Source: an uncultured Alphaproteobacteria bacterium
Lineage (GTDB): Bacteria > Pseudomonadota > Alphaproteobacteria > HIMB59
DNA length: 64,000 nt
Direction of reading: 5' to 3'
NCBI GenBank assembly: GCA_902521155.1
Contig: CABYQR010000001.1
Coordinates: forward strand, 1-64,000
Part shown: positions 63,439 to 64,000 of the stretch, piece by piece
Position numbering within the stretch: the stretch's first letter is position 1
Layout of the letters: every line of letters begins with the position of its first letter
Position numbers and translations under genes: made by a program
The notes under the pieces: generated by a model
Told to the model about the DNA's origin: nothing
Seen by the model: only the letters and a program-made list of their open reading frames with translations
Databases searched by the model: none

Positions 63439-63461
63439 CAGGGCAGAATTTTTCTGCCCTG
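63439..63461 (+). terminator. Hairpin between binding-protein and permease genes
   Basis: Perfect 10-base arms CAGGGCAGAA / TTCTGCCCTG with a three-base loop, in the 60-base gap after the binding-protein stop. No T-run follows, so it is probably an attenuator or RNA-protecting structure that raises binding-protein yield. Third occurrence of this layout in the window. Confidence 0.7.
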
Positions 63462-63478
63462 ATTGCTAAAATTTAATT

Positions 63479-64000
63479 ATGAATAAAATTTCTGATGACA
63501 TATCTAAAGACCTTAAGGATCAACCTAATTTCTCCTCTGATATTGGAGAAGTTGACCAAGATCATCATACTTTTGACATCGGAGAACAGTCAAATTTAAA
63601 AAAAATTCAACACTTCCTTCACGGAAATCCAACAATAGTTCCTGTTATTATTTTAGTTCTCAGTGTTATTGGCTTTGGATTTCTAGCTGGAGGTAAATTC
63701 TTTTCAGCTTTTAATCTCTCATTGATCGTCCAGCAAGTAACAATAGTTGGAATATTAGCAGCCGCTCAAACTCTTATTATACTTACTGCCGGTATTGACC
63801 TGAGTGTGGCCGCTATGATGGTGCTCGCCTCCGTATTTATGGGTAAGCTTTCTGTTGAAATGGGAATGCCAACACTTCCAGCTATTGTGGTTGGTTTAGT
63901 TTCAGGAGTAGCTACTGGAGCCTTTAATGGATTACTTGTGACTCGATTAAAGCTCCCTCCTTTTATTGTAACCTTAGGTACTTGGAATATTTTTTTCGCC
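63479..64000 (+). CDS. Ribose-type ABC transporter permease (partial, cut by right edge)
   Basis: Not in the ORF track because it runs off the end. ATG at 63479, 174 codons without a stop. About 50 hydrophilic N-terminal residues (NKISDDISKDLKDQPNFSSD) precede an RbsC-like membrane core with TLIILTAGIDLSVAAMMVLASV and RLKLPPFIVTLGTWNIFF. It is the permease partner of the binding protein upstream; an ATPase gene is expected just outside the window. Confidence 0.88.
   Translation, partial: MNKISDDISKDLKDQPNFSSDIGEVDQDHHTFDIGEQSNLKKIQHFLHGNPTIVPVIILVLSVIGFGFLAGGKFFSAFNLSLIVQQVTIVGILAAAQTLIILTAGIDLSVAAMMVLASVFMGKLSVEMGMPTLPAIVVGLVSGVATGAFNGLLVTRLKLPPFIVTLGTWNIFFA

Noticed and set aside
1-64000. 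CRISPR arrays, prophage or insertion sequences
   Set aside because: No regularly spaced repeats, transposase, integrase or phage structural genes were seen on either strand.

Overview
The window looks like a piece of the chromosome of a streamlined, AT-rich (roughly one third GC by eye) surface-ocean alphaproteobacterium. The evidence is the low GC, gene spacing of a few bases, many overlapping stop/start codons, a proteorhodopsin-type gene, an unusual density of sugar ABC transporters, and alphaproteobacterial-style gene sets (two-ATPase ABC transporter, iol genes, PxpABC). The AEGEAN-169/HIMB59 or SAR116 neighbourhood is my best guess, but that is inference. There is one tRNA gene, no rRNA, and I saw no CRISPR array, phage gene or insertion sequence.

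Layout. (1) 1-1.2 kb: the 5' end of a membrane protein leaving the left edge, a tRNA-Ala(GGC), a small membrane ORF and a peroxiredoxin-like remnant. (2) 1.2-10.7 kb: a MalK-type ABC transporter with two different ATPases, two permeases, a 63-aa membrane protein and a binding protein, co-transcribed with dhaL-dhaK. A TIM-barrel isomerase and a Gfo/Idh dehydrogenase lie divergent to it. This looks like uptake of a polyol or ketose that ends at a DhaK-type kinase. (3) 10.7-30.2 kb: a minus-strand run of about 19.5 kb. In transcription order it holds pxpA, a biotin carboxylase, two large ribose-type permeases, a rhodopsin, an SPFH/flotillin protein, an SCP2-like protein, an alpha/beta hydrolase, a sodium:solute symporter, an unlisted 35-aa ORF, both subunits of an N,N-dimethylformamidase-type iron amidohydrolase, a small unknown, a cupin, a metallo-beta-lactamase, xylose isomerase, a HAD phosphatase and an aldo/keto reductase. 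(4) 30.3-36.3 kb: the divergent plus-strand half of the same system, with binding protein, double ATPase, PxpB (with an extra N-terminal region), PxpC, a 72-aa biotin carrier and a GST. The transporter and the biotin/oxoprolinase enzyme set are each split across the two divergent operons, so they are probably expressed together. (5) 36.3-45.4 kb: small unknown genes, an orphan ParA-type ATPase, an iron alcohol dehydrogenase and a four-gene GldA/GldF/GldG/DUF4340 ABC export-type operon. (6) 44.4-57.9 kb: inositol-type catabolism (IolB, IolC, IolE, IolG and IolJ-like genes, SSADH, SDR, HpcH aldolase, mutarotase) with a ribose-type ABC transporter; iolD and iolA are not in the window. (7) 58.1-64 kb: TIM-barrel isomerase, split transketolase, FGGY kinase, binding protein and a permease cut by the right edge. 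This gene set matches the transketolase route of D-apiose catabolism.

Taken together, the region reads as a nutrient-scavenging island: at least four ABC uptake systems each beside its own catabolic genes, plus an amide/lactam-hydrolysing module physically joined to a rhodopsin gene. The most unusual items are the rhodopsin with a D-N-I helix-C motif (no carboxylate proton donor), its operon with SPFH and dimethylformamidase genes, the split biotin-carboxylase/PxpABC system with fused or enlarged permeases, and the probable D-apiose module.
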